A DNA stretch of 64,000 nucleotides from Epiperipatus broadwayi (Eukaryota; Onychophora; Udeonychophora; Euonychophora; Peripatidae), in the NCBI GenBank assembly GCA_028023455.1, contig JAQFVV010012446.1, forward strand, positions 2,480,001 to 2,544,000. Reading direction: 5' to 3'. The position numbers were made by a program, and so were the translations under genes. Numbering within the stretch: position 1 is the first letter of the stretch; the number at the start of each line of letters is the position of its first letter. This document shows, one piece after another, positions 10,401-23,294 of the stretch. The notes under the pieces are model-generated. The model made no database searches and had not been told where the DNA came from. It worked only from the letters and a program-made list of their open reading frames with translations.

Positions 10401-13400
10401 GATGCTCAGATCCTGCTTCACAGCCCATGTCCAATCTCCTACCACCTAACCACGTTTAAACCCATCCTTACGCACGTATAAAATATTTATTAGTACGTAA
10501 ATATTTTTTTGCTTTATTATTTTAACATAAATCACGTAGATATTTTTATATCTTAACCTAAAACTATTTAAGAAATAAATAATTAATATTATTTTCATGT
10601 GTATACGTGCGTAATGGATAAATATATATATTTTCAGTGTAGGAGATTGCTTAGAAATCATAAGAATTATATTATATATATTATGTATTTAAAGGTCATA
10701 TATGAAACTTATTATTTTTTTATATTGAATTTAGCAGTCAGAAAATGATGCAATTCTTTTAAAAAGTTTCTCGGAAACAATTACCCGGAAAGGCCCATTA
10801 GTTAAAAGTAAAAGATTACAACTTTGTAATAATAAAATAATTCCATTAGTGGAGATTTCGTCCATGCCAACTTGTTTTAAAATCATAAGACTATTTTAAA
10901 ACAATCGTTCGAGAAACTGATAACAGAATTGCATTGTTTCAAAAGTCTTACAAGACAAAGGAGATCCAGTCAGCCGATTTTAGTTGGCTAAAGTGCACAA
11001 ATTGCCTCAGGTCCAGCAGTAGTTGCTATGCTACATCACCAGAAAAAAGTATAAATACTGCTGGATTTGAATCCAAAGGGGAGAGACAACTATAAAATTC
11101 ATGATGCTAAACCAAATCCATGTCAGTCTGAAACTTTATCCAATGTGCCGTGAATAGGGGAAATTTCACCTTCCCCTCCATTCCAATATGCTTTTCCCAT
11201 AACAAAGCTCCCAATCCCGTACTTATGAACTCTAAAATATTTGCTGAGTAAATAAATAAATCCTACCTGTCATGTCGTATTCAAACCCTAGATCTATTGC
11301 ATTAATGCTGATGAACATTACTCATATCAAGGACTGCTACTCTGTATATCAAGGTAAAAAACTCTAGCCGCTCTTGATTATCAAACTCAGCCTTTATAAT
11401 AACTATCATCCTGACGCTCTATTCTGATACTATGTTTTAAATGTTTATATTATGTAACTCTCTGTAATATAACTCTATATAACTTATTCTATCATTAAGT
11501 CTCTACTTAACATGTTTTCCTTTTATTTCCACGTGGCAAATAATTCTATTTCATTATGTTTTATGTATTTATGTTTTTAAAATGCTAATAATATTTTCAA
11601 AATCGCTAACATATTTTATTTCTGTTTTCCCTACCCATTATTTACGGGGTAATTAAGAATGTAGGTTATATAAAAAAATAAGTTTTATTCAACTTATGCA
11701 GGTGTTCACGATTTTGGAAAAACAAAGTCATTAAGTTATAAAAATTGCTATAGAAAACAGATCAACATCTGTTTTCATAAAATGTTCTTTTTCTTTTTAA
11801 ATAATAATAATAATGTGCTGTTCTTAACTTTTAATGTACTTTATATATATAAAAAATCTATACTTTATCCCAACTATTACCACCACCCCAGTTATTTATG
11901 TATCAACTTATTTACTTTCATAATAGCTTTTATTAACCGAGATGTGTATCCAGTAAATGTGTGGGGAGTTAAAGTAAAAGGGAGGGGAAATCTTTATGTC
12001 TTAAAATTCTATGCCTGTTTAGCGAGTAGGTCATACCATTACGCAGGGTATTCTATAATTTATGGGTAGTAAATATTTAAAATAGTCTTTAAAGCTATAC
12101 ATTTCATAATCCCCAAGTGTTGCATGCATATAGGCGATTTTGTTCTATATTTATATATCCGTGCTTCTCTTTTTATGGAGATCTCGCAAAGTCGAGCCCG
12201 ATCATCATTCTCAATGTCCAAGAACCAGGCTTAAATCCCCCTGTGGACATATTTGGTTGTATGTGCATGCTTATATGGGGATCGCTCTGGAGAAACCAGC
12301 CCAATAATGCATAGCCAATAGCTCTTCGTTTCTAAACCGATCCTGCCAACATTTGCAGAGTATATCGGTATATTTTCAAAATGAATTCCACAAAGCACAC
12401 ATTCGAATCTGTGACTGGATCTCATCATAGATGCTGCCATGCAGTACCACCTGTTGTTATATTCCTAGTAAACCCATGAACATCCATAAACCGTAAAGTT
12501 ATGATTTCACTAAACAGACATCTATGTCCATTATTAAAATGCAAGTCATTGCGACGAATTTATTATTATTAATATAAATATTCATTAGCCGTCCCACACG
12601 TCTGCCATTTTATAAACCAAATTGGTAGTCGTATTTCATACAAATGTAATGTTTCCTTATTAAACAATTATTCTCTTTCAAATCGGTTAAATGCTATTTT
12701 TTTGTTTTCTTTGGGGGTGGAATAGTATTTCAATAGTACATTTCTAAGAGTGCTAATTCTTTATGGTATCTATTATTGGCATCGCCGCAAATGTAAACAA
12801 AGGTATTATAAGATCTGATTTTTGATGTATAAATCAAAGATAATCTTATTTCTTAAAGTCAACCATTATATAATATTTATGAGGCCAGTGTCTGACAAAT
12901 AAGCAGACACATTTATTTATGTTTTATCAATATAATAAATCTCAAAATATATATCATACATATCTGAATCATTATGCTTTCTTTTATTTAAATTAATATT
13001 AGTTCGTAAGTTATGCTCGTGATGATTAGATGATCTCCGCTAAAATATATAATTAATATGCAAAGTCACGAGCCTTCATTGATTCTAAATTAGAGTTCAT
13101 TTTAAGTTAGTCTATCATTAAATTTAGCATAGAGTCTTTTTGTGTCTCCGATGAGCGATGCCAGCGGTGAGAATTGAAATTAGATCGATATCCTCGGGAT
13201 TGTTGCTCATAAGTTGGTAGATCTGGGAAATAGGCAAATATGGCAGAATTCATGAGTGTTCCTGACCTATGTATCTTGTGTATGATTGGATTTGAGGTAC
13301 TTTTGCCTAGATGCTAGGTCTTGTTATGTGAACATACAAAACTGACCGGTACATTATTCAGTATATATAGATAGCTAATTCCAACAGTTCAATTGATAAA

Positions 13401-14060
13401 TATAAACACACCAGCCTTACAACTTTGACCCAAACCACTTTATGGAAGAATATTAATAGTCATTCATTAGACTAGAGATTATCCACTTCATGAATAGGGT
13501 AGTGCACTGCTCTCATGCAAAATAAGGACTGGTTTCTATATGTTTTAACACCTTGTGGAGGGGTGTAATTATAAGCATATGATCAAAGTCATTGTTAGAC
13601 ATCCTCTTCTCTCTAACATAGAAATACACTATTAACATTGTACTAGAAGTTGAAGATTGCCCTTGGCACTTTAATATCATTATAGGTGAACACTAAAGTC
13701 AATTGATTTTCTTTTCTCCAATGGGCTTTTCTTCAATTGTTAACTACTATCAACGTGCACCACCACACTAATTAAAAGTAACTGAAAAAAGTAAAAATGC
13801 AATAAAGCAAGAAGAATGAATTTAGAATAAAATATTCTTTTTATATCTTTTCTCCATTTTGTATCTGCTTATTTTAATTTACCATTAAGCTAATAGCAAA
13901 TGTTTTCCCACAATATTTATCACAAATAAATAAGACTCAGGTAAATAATTTATACTATTATTTATTATGTATGTAAATATGACCCAAGGTATTAACATGT
14001 AAATATATATGCAGCTACAGTTATAATACAATTTAAGACCTGAGGCTTATTAAAATAATA
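10401..14060. other. Long AT-rich region without recognised features
   Basis: I examined both strands. Short open frames (for example 11782-12069 plus and 12231-12440 minus) lack recognisable motifs and look like chance. No hammerhead core, tRNA box or repeat shared with the rest of the window was found, apart from the short motif at 13548-13563. Parts are less AT-rich (12110-12450 and 13130-13330), but I cannot assign them. Confidence 0.45.
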
Positions 14061-14065
14061 ATAAT

Positions 14066-14800
14066 GCCAGTGTGGTCTACAAAAGACGCTAAATTTGTTT
14101 TGGTACATTTGTGTTTGACTTGGTTTACAGGTTCAGTTCCAAACCAACAGACGAACGATGACAAACTACTCAACAATTAATATGTATAATTTATTAGTGA
14201 CAAAAATATACACATATGTTAGTTAATCAAACATATAAATATGGTTTATACAAGTTAACGCTGAGATAGTTGTACCGAGTAATGGAACTCACTTCCAGCT
14301 ATATAAGTAGCTTGCCTCGTGAGCTCAAGTAAGAGACTCTTCCGGCTGTACAAGACAGCTTGCCTCAAGGTGGCTCTAGTTCAGACTCTTCCAGCTGCAC
14401 TTAGACAGCTTATCTCAAGTTGGTTGCAGACATAGCAGTTTCCAGTCCCTATGTGGACTTACCTCACTGTGTGGGTGTTGTGATAATGACTAGATAAATA
14501 CCTTTGTTGATGGCAGAGGGTTTATTGGAGAGCATGTTCAGTCGTTCAGGTTGACAGAAGTAATTGCTCTTTGCCTTGCCTCCAAAAAGACTGACTATTT
14601 AATGGCAGACTCCCTACCTTACTGGCAACACTCAGATTATGTTTGCAAACCCCAATGAAGGATTTATTTCCATTGGATAGCAACCGGGTGTTAGCCAATC
14701 AGTCAAGAAATCTGGAATAGTACACTTCTAAAGGCAAGGTCAGATATGACAGGTACACTTTGATATTAAAATTCACTTTGAAAATCCTTTTTTGGACCAC
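14066..14800. mobile_element. Candidate solo LTR or inverted-terminus element
   Basis: The segment starts TGTGGTCTAC (14071) and ends GGACCACA (about 14797), giving 5'-TG..CA-3' termini with a short inverted repeat TGTGGTC/GACCACA, as in retroviral-type LTRs. A motif of about 55 bp is repeated about three times inside (14290-14420). I could not find a matching target duplication or any adjacent gag/pol, so a solo LTR is only one possibility. Confidence 0.35.
14290..14420. repeat. Three imperfect tandem copies, about 55 bp each
   Basis: The unit contains actcttccagctg, then cttgcctcaagttggct. Copies begin near acttccagctat (14291), actcttccggctg (14336) and actcttccagctg (14385). The array is inside the candidate LTR-like segment and may be an enhancer-type repeat of it (inference). 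Confidence 0.6.
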
Positions 14801-15285
14801 ACAATTCATTAGATCATCTACCGTCTTCAACTGATGGTCCAAAATCCATTGGCAGAGTCTAATAGACTTTTTACATTTAATTCCTTAATTAATTCTCATA
14901 CTGTTTGTCAAATCAATTTTAATTAGTTTTTCTTAATTAAATAACTTTTAAATCCAAAATAATTTTTAATCTTTTCTATTCTGAGTTTAATTATAAACAA
15001 ATTCTAAGCATAATTCCTTATTTTACAATTTACAAATCTAAATCATACACAGTTTTCTAGTTTTTATTAATAACAAAAAAATCTACAATATTCCACCTAA
15101 TAAACATTGTTAAATAATTAAAATACATTAATTAGTGGATTATCTAAAAAAAATTATATCAGAACTTAATATTTACATATTATATAAAAAAACTTAAAAT
15201 TTTATGTTCAGCTTTTGCTTCCCTATTGATTTTAAACAGGATCAAATCTTTTATTGCCAAAAAAATATTTTATTAAAACTAACTT
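14801..15285. other. AT-rich spacer, nothing recognised
   Basis: No shared repeat, open frame or RNA motif was recognised. Confidence 0.45.
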
Positions 15286-15885
15286 TATAGTAATCAATAA
15301 AGCAAGTCATATATAGCGTGACATTGCTTTTATAAACTTGTATTTACAAATATGTAATATATAGAGAGTATCAATAGCTTGAACAAGCTCTTAATTCATA
15401 AGTGTGGTAAGAGATTTAAAATCTCTATCCGGAACGTTCTTATTCCCAGACCAATTGTTTTCAAGCTTATGGTTCACCTCAGTGAGGAACTAGAACATCC
15501 AGACACTAGATCTAAAACATCAACTCAAAAACAGCACTGATTTAATACGTAATATTTAAGTAGAAACTGAAATTTTTGGACATGAAAATGTCTTTAGCTC
15601 CAGATATCTAACTTAAATAGCTATATGGGGACTGAACTAAATTCAAATCTACCATATATTAATAGCCTTATCATTGCCAAGGCATTAAAGATAAAATTAT
15701 AGTAATCAATAAAGCAATTCACATATAGCATGACATTGCTTTTATAAGCTGCCATAAGCTCAAAACCAATTGGTCTGGGGATAGCAATATTCCAGGTAAA
15801 GATTGTAAATATTTTCTCTTACTGCCCTTATAAATTAAGAGCTTGTTTGAGCTATTGGTATGCTCTCTATATTAAAACTAATTTT
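15286..15885 (-). repeat. Family C repeat, decayed near-dimer
   Basis: A head segment (tagtaatcaataaagcaa, then catatagc, gtgacattgcttttata) occurs at about 15287-15343 and again at 15697-15752, giving a period of about 410 bp. The hammerhead region at about 15455-15500 (minus) keeps CTGAGG and short GAAA/GGT pieces, but the core A9 is changed. The right end (15835-15885) is inverted relative to the left head. A minus-strand tRNA-like stretch with B-box-like AGTTCAGTCCC lies at about 15620-15635. Confidence 0.65.
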
Positions 15886-16204
15886 AAAATGTCTTTCGTT
15901 CTTTAAAGCAAAATTATATTCTAAATTAAAAAATAAAAAATTTATTTTAACCAAAGTTTTATTTAATTCAACCAAAAAAAAAAAAAACCTTTTATATTAT
16001 AGAATTTTATAAAATTAAATATTGCCTTAGACTATATTAAAAATAATAAATAAAATAGAAAGTCACATGACATTAAATGCTAGCAAAATAATGAATTTAT
16101 GCTAAAATTCTCTTATGACCATGATTTCATCCATCAACAAACAGACCATCTCAAGTAAAAATCAATTAGCTACAAAAAACATATACCATAGTATTTCAAA
16201 TATA
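15886..16204. other. AT-rich spacer, nothing recognised
   Basis: Poly-A runs and AT-rich sequence only. Confidence 0.45.
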
Positions 16205-18525
16205 AATTGCACTTTTTTCCAAATTTTGGACCCATAAAAAGTGGTGCATCTTAAATTCAAAATGAACATTTTTAGCATCTTATTTCTGCCATGTTTTACT
16301 TCCCAATGATTGTATCTTTGCTTTATGCTATACAAGTTCATATTATTAAGATCAATGATATACCTGTGTAGAATAGTGTGTTAAATCTTTTTAATCAAAA
16401 GATAAAAGATATAACATTAAATGTCAATATATTTTAGGTGATTAATTTTGTAAGTGACTTTAACTCTCTCTCTCAAACCCTACTTTTAATGTTGTTTTTC
16501 CAATTTTACTGTTATTTTATATAAAAAAAGAATAAATCAATATTTAAATTTAAAGCTATAACAATAGGATAAGAATCTGCCTTCCAAGATTCTGATTAGT
16601 TGTTTCTTGTTCTCTACACAAGAGAGCATCTGTCAATGATTTTGACAATTCTGAGTTTTTCATCTTGATTTTGAAGTGAAAATGTATGTTTTAGAAGCTT
16701 TTTTTTTTTTACAAATTTATTATTTTTTTCATAAAATATTTATAAAATATTAATTATTTTAGACAAATTATTTAGATTTTAATAGAAAATATTTACTTTT
16801 ACACAAAAGTAAATTGACAAACAAATCATTATAACATTTGGATGCAATTTATAATTGGATGACAAAGGCATGTTTTATATTTGCCACTATAGATTATCTT
16901 CAACTATAAATATAAATTAATTTTTAAAAAAACTTTCATCTACTTTAATAAACTGACAAATTATTTTATATTTTTAACTATTTCACAAAAGTAAGCTGTG
17001 ATAGTTACTATCCTATTTGACATCTTATGTGGCATGATGGTACTGTGGTTGTTACTTTTCTATGTTGTTTTAAAGCATTGTATATGTTAAATTGTGGTGT
17101 GTGACAGGCTGCAGTGATTCATTCTAAGAAGCTTCCATTTTTAGTGTATCAATTTAAAAAAAATTTCAAGAGATGACAGCAACATACAGACCTTTATGGA
17201 CCTTTGTCTGTGATTGACAGCACATTCTATTGTTCTGACAAAGCTATGAAGGTGGTGGCAATTTTTGTGATAAGCTGATGTTTTAGATTTCCCCTGCAGC
17301 TAAATACCACACATAATGTGATTTTCAGTAATTGTTAATGGTTATGATGCTATAATTTTGTAAAAGACATTATTAAACTAAAAACTATATCACTATGGGA
17401 GCAGGGATTGTCTTTGAAAACATTTTATTTTTAAAAAGACAACTCTTAGAAAGTATATAATCATATATTATGAAAACTGCAAATTCCCACAAAAAAGCCA
17501 TTAGAGGCTAAAAAGAAAATTGTTTTTATTTTAATAAAAATTAATATTTTAACTTTTAGAATTTTTTTGTTTCTTTGATTATAACTAATTCTAAATATAT
17601 CATTTTTAATAACATACAATTCTAATATCTAATATTTTATTCTTTTATCTTTTTGGAATAGATATCATGAAGCCAATAATGTTTGCCTTTGTTATTGGTA
17701 AGACCTTTAATTAGATACTTATTTTCACAATTTTAAAATATTAATTTTTCATGTTTTAGAATTTTAATTATAAGGAGGCTTAAATATTTATAATACAGCC
17801 TCTAAATAAATTTTTTAATATATGTAAAAAAGATTTAATTGCACAAAAAAATCAAACATGGCATCATCATAAAAAATTTCATCGCTAGAGGCTATTCAAA
17901 AATTCAGGGGTCAGGTTTGACACTGAAATAAAAAAGAATTTTTAATCAAAAGAAAAAAGATTTATCGATAACATTGAATGTCAGTGTCATATTTTATAAC
18001 TTTTTTTTTATTTTAAAAAAAAACATATTTATGCTAAAAAAAGAGACTTTATAGTGCAAATAATATATGCATAATAAAAATTCAAACATTATAAGATATT
18101 AATTAAATGTGTTTGTTTGGGCCATTGACTTCCATTATATTTTAACAACTTATTTCTGTAGTTGTTGTATTTCCCATAGTATTATAATCATTAATATTTT
18201 CTATGTAGAATCACATGGTAATTTTAATTTTGAGTAGATTTAACAGTCTTGGAAAAATTCTGAAAAAATAATCAAAAAAATCTTTCTTAAAATGTTGCAT
18301 CGCTAATGATTTAAATGGCAATGAAGATGATGTACCCTGATGAATAGTGAAGAAAAGAATTCAGCTTTTAAAAATAAAGATGTAGAAGGTGAAAGTATAT
18401 CTAAAGAAGATTCACTATAAATCAGATGACCTTATTGAATTTATATTAGTTTCTATTTAAGTTTGTCCAAGCTTAATATCCTGCTGCATCTTAAATTCAG
18501 GAGCATCTTATATTCAAAGTAATAG
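16205..18525 (+). mobile_element. Decayed DNA transposon, pogo/Tigger-like (tentative)
   Basis: Both ends carry related pieces: ggtgcatcttaaattc near 16243 and ctgcatcttaaattcag near 18484, then catcttatattc. They resemble the terminal sequences of many pogo/Tigger-type elements. An internal segment (tttaatcaaaaga..aaaga) occurs near both ends, at 16390 and 17945. A short translated patch at about 18309-18336 (NDLNGNEDDV) resembles the acidic C-terminus of such transposases. The rest is too decayed to show a DDE domain, so this is a weak call. Confidence 0.3.
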
Positions 18526-18538
18526 AGGAATGTATAAA

Positions 18539-18840
18539 ATACTAACCTTCCCATAATTCATTTCAAAAACCACCAATCTTAATATCAAAGGAAGTTTGAT
18601 TGATAGTCTCAGATTCAAAAAGATTTGTAATCAGAATTTCTTTAACTTTTTTTAAATTCATTTTTTCATAAAAGATAATCTCTGCATTGTCAAATAATAT
18701 TTTATGACCTGTATTCAGTTCATGAATATACAAAGCTGAGTTATGATATCTATTTTTAACTCTACTCTTATGAATTTTAACTCTTTCATTAAGACTTAAT
18801 TTACTTTGACCTATATAAATTTTATGGCACATGCAAGGAA
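18539..18840 (-). pseudogene. Penelope-like element GIY-YIG endonuclease fragment
   Basis: A minus-strand open frame (18832-18563, 89 residues) begins in a context reading IPCMCHKIYIGQS. This is the typical start of the GIY-YIG nuclease at the C-terminus of Penelope-like retroelements. It continues with a basic helix (NERVKIHKSRVK), HNSALYIHELNTGHKILF, and an acidic/lysine tail (ETINQTSFDI), as in that family. The reverse-transcriptase part is not present next to it. It is a fragment of the domain that nicks target DNA during Penelope retrotransposition. A second, inverted copy lies at 21003-21272. Confidence 0.75.
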
Positions 18841-18842
18841 TC

Positions 18843-18896
18843 TACTATTTTGAATATACTATTTTGAATATACTATTTTGAATATACTATTTTGAG
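18843..18896. repeat. 14-bp tandem repeat, about four copies
   Basis: The unit tactattttgaata is repeated head to tail, directly beside the Penelope GIY-YIG fragment. Confidence 0.9.
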
Positions 18897-19357
18897 CTAT
18901 TTAATAATGAATTTACTCTTTGTGTTTATGCCTGCACAATGTGGGCAATGATTTTCAAATTATAAACATCCTTGTTGAGGTTAAGATTAATGGAAATCTA
19001 CACAGGCTATGCATGCACTTTTTACACCATCATTTTTATCTTTCTCTCTACTTTCCAGAAAGGTAAATTTTATTTTTTTACAATAAAAAATAAAAATATT
19101 TATGATAATTTTTGTGATCAAGTAGATTGAATTTTTATGTCTTTCTCTCATTTTGATAGTTACTGGAGAACACTTCTGTGTGAAAAATATATAAGTAGAA
19201 GCTTTACTTTTTCCATTGCATTTTGAAAAAAAACGTTATGGAGACCTAATGGTAAGTAGTTTATTTTTCTATATTTTTTTACTTATTATTTTATTATATG
19301 TTTTTTAATAATTATTTTATTATATATTTTTAATTATTGTTTTTTTTATATATGTTT
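18897..19357. other. AT-rich spacer, nothing recognised
   Basis: No shared repeat or coding signal was seen. Confidence 0.45.
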
Positions 19358-19928
19358 GATTTTTTAAAAAAAAATTACTATTGAAACAAAAAAAAAGATT
19401 GTGATTGTCTAAATTTTTTCTATAATGTGAGCTTGGGTCGAGTAATTTGAATTAATTGATATGAGACAAAAATAAATGTATTTTGGAAATATAATGACCT
19501 GATTTAGATTTTTCTATAATTTTTTTGCCTGCATTTTAATAATAGTAAAAATAAGCAAATGCTAAAAGTAACGATTTTGACAGTACATAAACTTAGGCCA
19601 ATTGTAGACTATTGCAATATAAATTTCAAAGCTGCATATTTTTAAATTATTATTTTATTCATATATATATATTTGATAAAAAATTACTTTTGAAACTAAC
19701 AAAAAAAAAGCTCGTGATTGTGCACATCTATATTCTGAATTATCTGCATTTTTTGATACGATGCGAATTTGGGTATTTGAATTAATTGATATGAGACAAA
19801 GATTAACATATTTTGGAAATATAATGACCTGATTTGGATTTTTGTATAATTTCTTGTCTGCATTTTAATAATAGTAAAAAATACGCAAATGCTAAAAGTA
19901 ACGATTTTGACAGTATATATATATAAAC
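19358..19928 (+). repeat. Direct duplication, period about 320 bp
   Basis: The segment 19358-19592 is repeated at 19672-19928 with moderate divergence. Shared landmarks are gattgtgattgt, gaattaattgatatgagac, attttggaaatataatgacc and gctaaaagtaacgatttt. Its function is unknown. It lies between the two inverted Penelope fragments. Confidence 0.85.
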
Positions 19929-21002
19929 TACAAACTTATGTACCTCAAACTTAACTCTATAAAGAATTTAGTATTTCATTTACTTTTTATTTTATTTTGT
20001 ATATTTTGAATATTTTAGTAGTTCTTTTTAATAAATTACAGACTATATTGAAGTTCTTTATTATAATATTCAAATTATACTAATTATTGATCAATATTAA
20101 CCCCTTGCTATAAGGGATGTTCTTAGGGATGTCTTATACATTGCAAACCCCTATATAGAAATACATTTTGAAGGGCTACTGAGAAAATTGAAAGGTACTA
20201 ATGTCTTTGTTCTATGAAGTTTTCAAGTGATGGATTACCTTAGGTAAGTATTATTATATACTAATTTTTTTAGAAATTTTATGATGAATCCAACTAACCT
20301 ACTAACAAAAATATAATTTTAAGTTGTATGCATGATAATTTAGAATTTATGAAATAATGTGAAAATAATTATTAGAAATATTAACTTTTATTCTATTTTT
20401 TATTACTTTGAATATCAATGACTGTAGTTTTTTTAGTTTAATTACATTCTTTGGTGTTTAATCTTTAAAACAATATTTATTATAACATTTTTTATTAATA
20501 AAACTTAATGTTATGATAAAATTTGTTACTTAGCATATTTTTTTAAATATTCAATATGGCTGCTTGAAAGTGAAAAGGTTAAATCATTTAAATGTATGAA
20601 TTGCAAAGCAAAATATATAATTGACTACAAGAGTAGAAGTTATGGTTATCTTGGATTAATAATTTTAATAAAAATGATATAAAAAAGTGGTTAAGTAAGT
20701 TAAAAAAAGAGGAAATAATTTTGTTTACAAATTTAAACTTGCTTGTCTCTAAGATTAAAGTTCAGAGTTCAAAGGTCTGTATTCAAAGTTTAAATAATTG
20801 AAATCTGATTTTTTTTCTTTTAAAAAAGAAAGATTTAAGATTTATTTTGGTAGAATATCAATTTATAAAAGATTTATGTTGTAATAAGTATTTTTTTTGT
20901 TATTCTGAGTAATAAAACTCAATAAAAGAAATATGATTAGAAAAATAATAGAATACAATTTATTTTTAATCATGACAATTTTAATAAAATGTAGCTGAAT
21001 TT
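19929..21002. other. AT-rich spacer, nothing recognised
   Basis: Nothing recognised beyond low-complexity sequence. Confidence 0.45.
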
Positions 21003-21272
21003 TGGTCAAAGTAATTTAGTCTTAATGAAAGTATTAAAGTTCATAAGAGTAGAGTTAAAAATAGATATCATAACTCTACTTTGTATATTCATGAACTCAA
21101 TACAAGTCATAAAATATTATTTGTCAATACAGAGATTATCTTTTCTGGAAAAAATGAAATAAAAAGAATTAAAGAAACTCTGGTGATAAATCTTCTTAAT
21201 TCAGAAACTATCAATTTTATAAAAACTTCCTTTGACATCAAAAATGGATGATTGTGGAAATGAATTATGGAA
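21003..21272 (+). pseudogene. Second Penelope-like GIY-YIG fragment, inverted
   Basis: The plus strand aligns closely with the minus-strand fragment at 18840-18539 (shared cataagagtagagttaaaa, atagatatcataactc, catgaactcaata, then aaaatattattt). Frameshifts near the start destroy the YIG region, but KSRVKNRYHNSTLYIHEL and SETIN remain readable. Together the two fragments form an inverted pair about 2.2 kb apart. Confidence 0.75.
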
Positions 21273-21454
21273 AGATTATTTCTGTTCTATATGTGTGTGT
21301 TTTAGATGACTCACATTTGAGAAGGTCTATTTGTTAGATGAAACCATAGTTGTAAGATAATTTTAGCATAAATTTTCTATGTTTCTAGTATTTAATAATA
21401 TATGACTTTTCATTTTATATTATTTTATATACATGTGCATCTCATTACTATATA

Positions 21455-21720
21455 TATATGCTCACTAGATGGAGCTTACCAATAGCTCCAATCAAGCTTT
21501 AATTTATAAGTGCTGAATTTTTCAGGCACATAAAGGTCTTCAAATCCAGCCTTAAAAACCAGATAGCTATATGGGTTTGAACTCAGTTCAGTTTCACCAT
21601 ATATTAATAGTCTCAACAATACAACATTGCAAAAGCCTTCAAGGGTACATTTATAATAGTGTGTAACTTGCTTTTAAGCTTGTATTAAAAGCCAGTTATA
21701 CAAGTTGTCTTGTTTTATTA
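21455..21720 (-). repeat. Family C repeat, fragment with tRNA-like part
   Basis: The fragment has family C landmarks: accaatagctcc, aatcaagctttaattta, gtcttcaaatccagc and cttttaagcttgtatt. On the minus strand a B-box-like GAGTTCAAACCC (about 21585-21574) lies in the position where the 15.6 kb copy has AGTTCAGTCCC. The hammerhead core is deleted. Confidence 0.65.
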
Positions 21721-21721
21721 A

Positions 21722-21850
21722 CTATTATATATATATATATATATATATAACCATTAGAAACCAGTCAACCCTTAGACAATCCAATCAAGAATTTCAAATT
21801 GCTGTCAAGGCAACCTCCTTTTAGCAATAGAGGTGTAATCCCTTATATAT
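21722..21850. repeat. (TA)n run followed by family D fragment
   Basis: A TA dinucleotide run is at 21722-21749. It is followed by sequence shared with 36790-36860 and 50200-50290: cagtcaaccctta, ctgtcaaggcaacctcc, aatagaggtg. Confidence 0.7.
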
Positions 21851-22179
21851 ATATAGTTGACATTTATATTTTACAACCTATTTTATTACTTAAAAATGTA
21901 TTATGCTATCAATAAAGTTTAGGTGCTTAAAAAACAACATCCATTATAAATTATATTTTTAATTTTATAAAACATCATAAGAACTCTAATAAATTGTTTA
22001 TGTATAATAAATTGTTATAATATTAGATGTTCAGACATATTGAAAGCAGTAAATTATAATTAAAAAAAGTAGGAATTATCTATAATTTTTTACATAATTT
22101 AATAGATCAGGGTATATATATAAAGACGGACAAAAAAATTACTTAGAAATAAATATGAATAGTAAATTAAACCATATTA
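21851..22179. other. AT-rich spacer, nothing recognised
   Basis: Nothing recognised. Confidence 0.45.
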
Positions 22180-22325
22180 ATATTAAAGGAGTAAATAAAT
22201 AATCAAATGGTTTTATTAATCAGTAGTTTGTAAGAGGTTTGAATACCCATAGTGTCAGAACTAAAATTGATCCAACACCTTACATTCCAGACCCTGGCTT
22301 TCTACCACTGTACCAGGGCATCAAA
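22180..22325 (-). repeat. tRNA-derived SINE fragment, family T
   Basis: The minus strand reads like a decayed tRNA: TGGTACAGTGGTAGAAAGCC as an A-box region, and a weaker B-box region around GTTGGATCAATT. A tail (gtttgtaagaggtttgaata on the plus strand) is shared with the copies near 30 kb and 35 kb. This is a family-level call from the internal promoter boxes and the dispersed copies. Confidence 0.55.
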
Positions 22326-23294
22326 TTAATTTTTAGAAGGATATGAAATTTAATTCCAAAAAAATCCTATAGATGTCAGGATAATTGAAAATGCAGAAAC
22401 TTAAAAGACTTTTATACTCCATCTTCATGACTTTGTATTCTTCCTTAGCAGTCTTGAATTTTGTGATATTATTTTGAAAAAAACATTTCAAATAGCTGAA
22501 AAAATGATTTTTTTATGATGTTTATTAAGATTCATAATTGTTTTTGCATAAAAATTGTGTAATCCTTATTAAAAATCAAGAATATAAATAATTACTTTTT
22601 TGTTTTGAATGATTTTATTTTAAAAATAGAATATTGTATTTTCACTGTAACATTAAAAACAAATGTCAAATAAAAAAGATTTTGTTCATTTTCTGAAATA
22701 AAACTGATTGTTGATTAAAAAAAACATTTATTGTTTTGATTCCAAAGTAATTTTTTTAATATTTTCCCAAATCAAATTTGATTTTTTTTAAAAAAATTTA
22801 CTTCATTTAAAAATAAAAATATCTATCAAATGAAGTCAAATTTATTATATTCTGATAAATAATAATAGTTTAATATTAAAGTTAACATTGAAAGCTTACA
22901 GCCAGAGAAAACAACAAAAATGGTTGCAGTGCAAGAAAGATAAATAAAAAATGTAAAGTATAATGATTACACTAGTAGTCGTCATATAAAGTACATTTGA
23001 GATAGGTGTTTTTGCTTAATACCAATATCTTGATTCTTGAATAAGATTAAAAAATACATCATATATGAGTAAAATGTAGGTTTATAGGAAGTATCAATGA
23101 ATTTATATCTCATATGGTTCAGAGCAAGAGTGGAGTCGTAGATTCTGAAGCTCAGAGTCTAATATCCACAGCTTCAATCTGTTATTTCTGGCATTTAAAC
23201 TTCTTATCAACTCCTTTGAAATAAATAATTTGATTATGTTTTAAGATTTCATGAGTATTAATGTATAATAAGAAATGTGGACTTAATCAGTGAA
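22326..23294. other. AT-rich spacer, nothing recognised
   Basis: No shared repeat or coding signal was found. Confidence 0.45.

Noticed and set aside
11782-12440. Small open frames on both strands in the 11.8-12.4 kb spacer as possible host genes
   Set aside because: They show no domain, splice context or homology that I can recognise, and their lengths are expected by chance.
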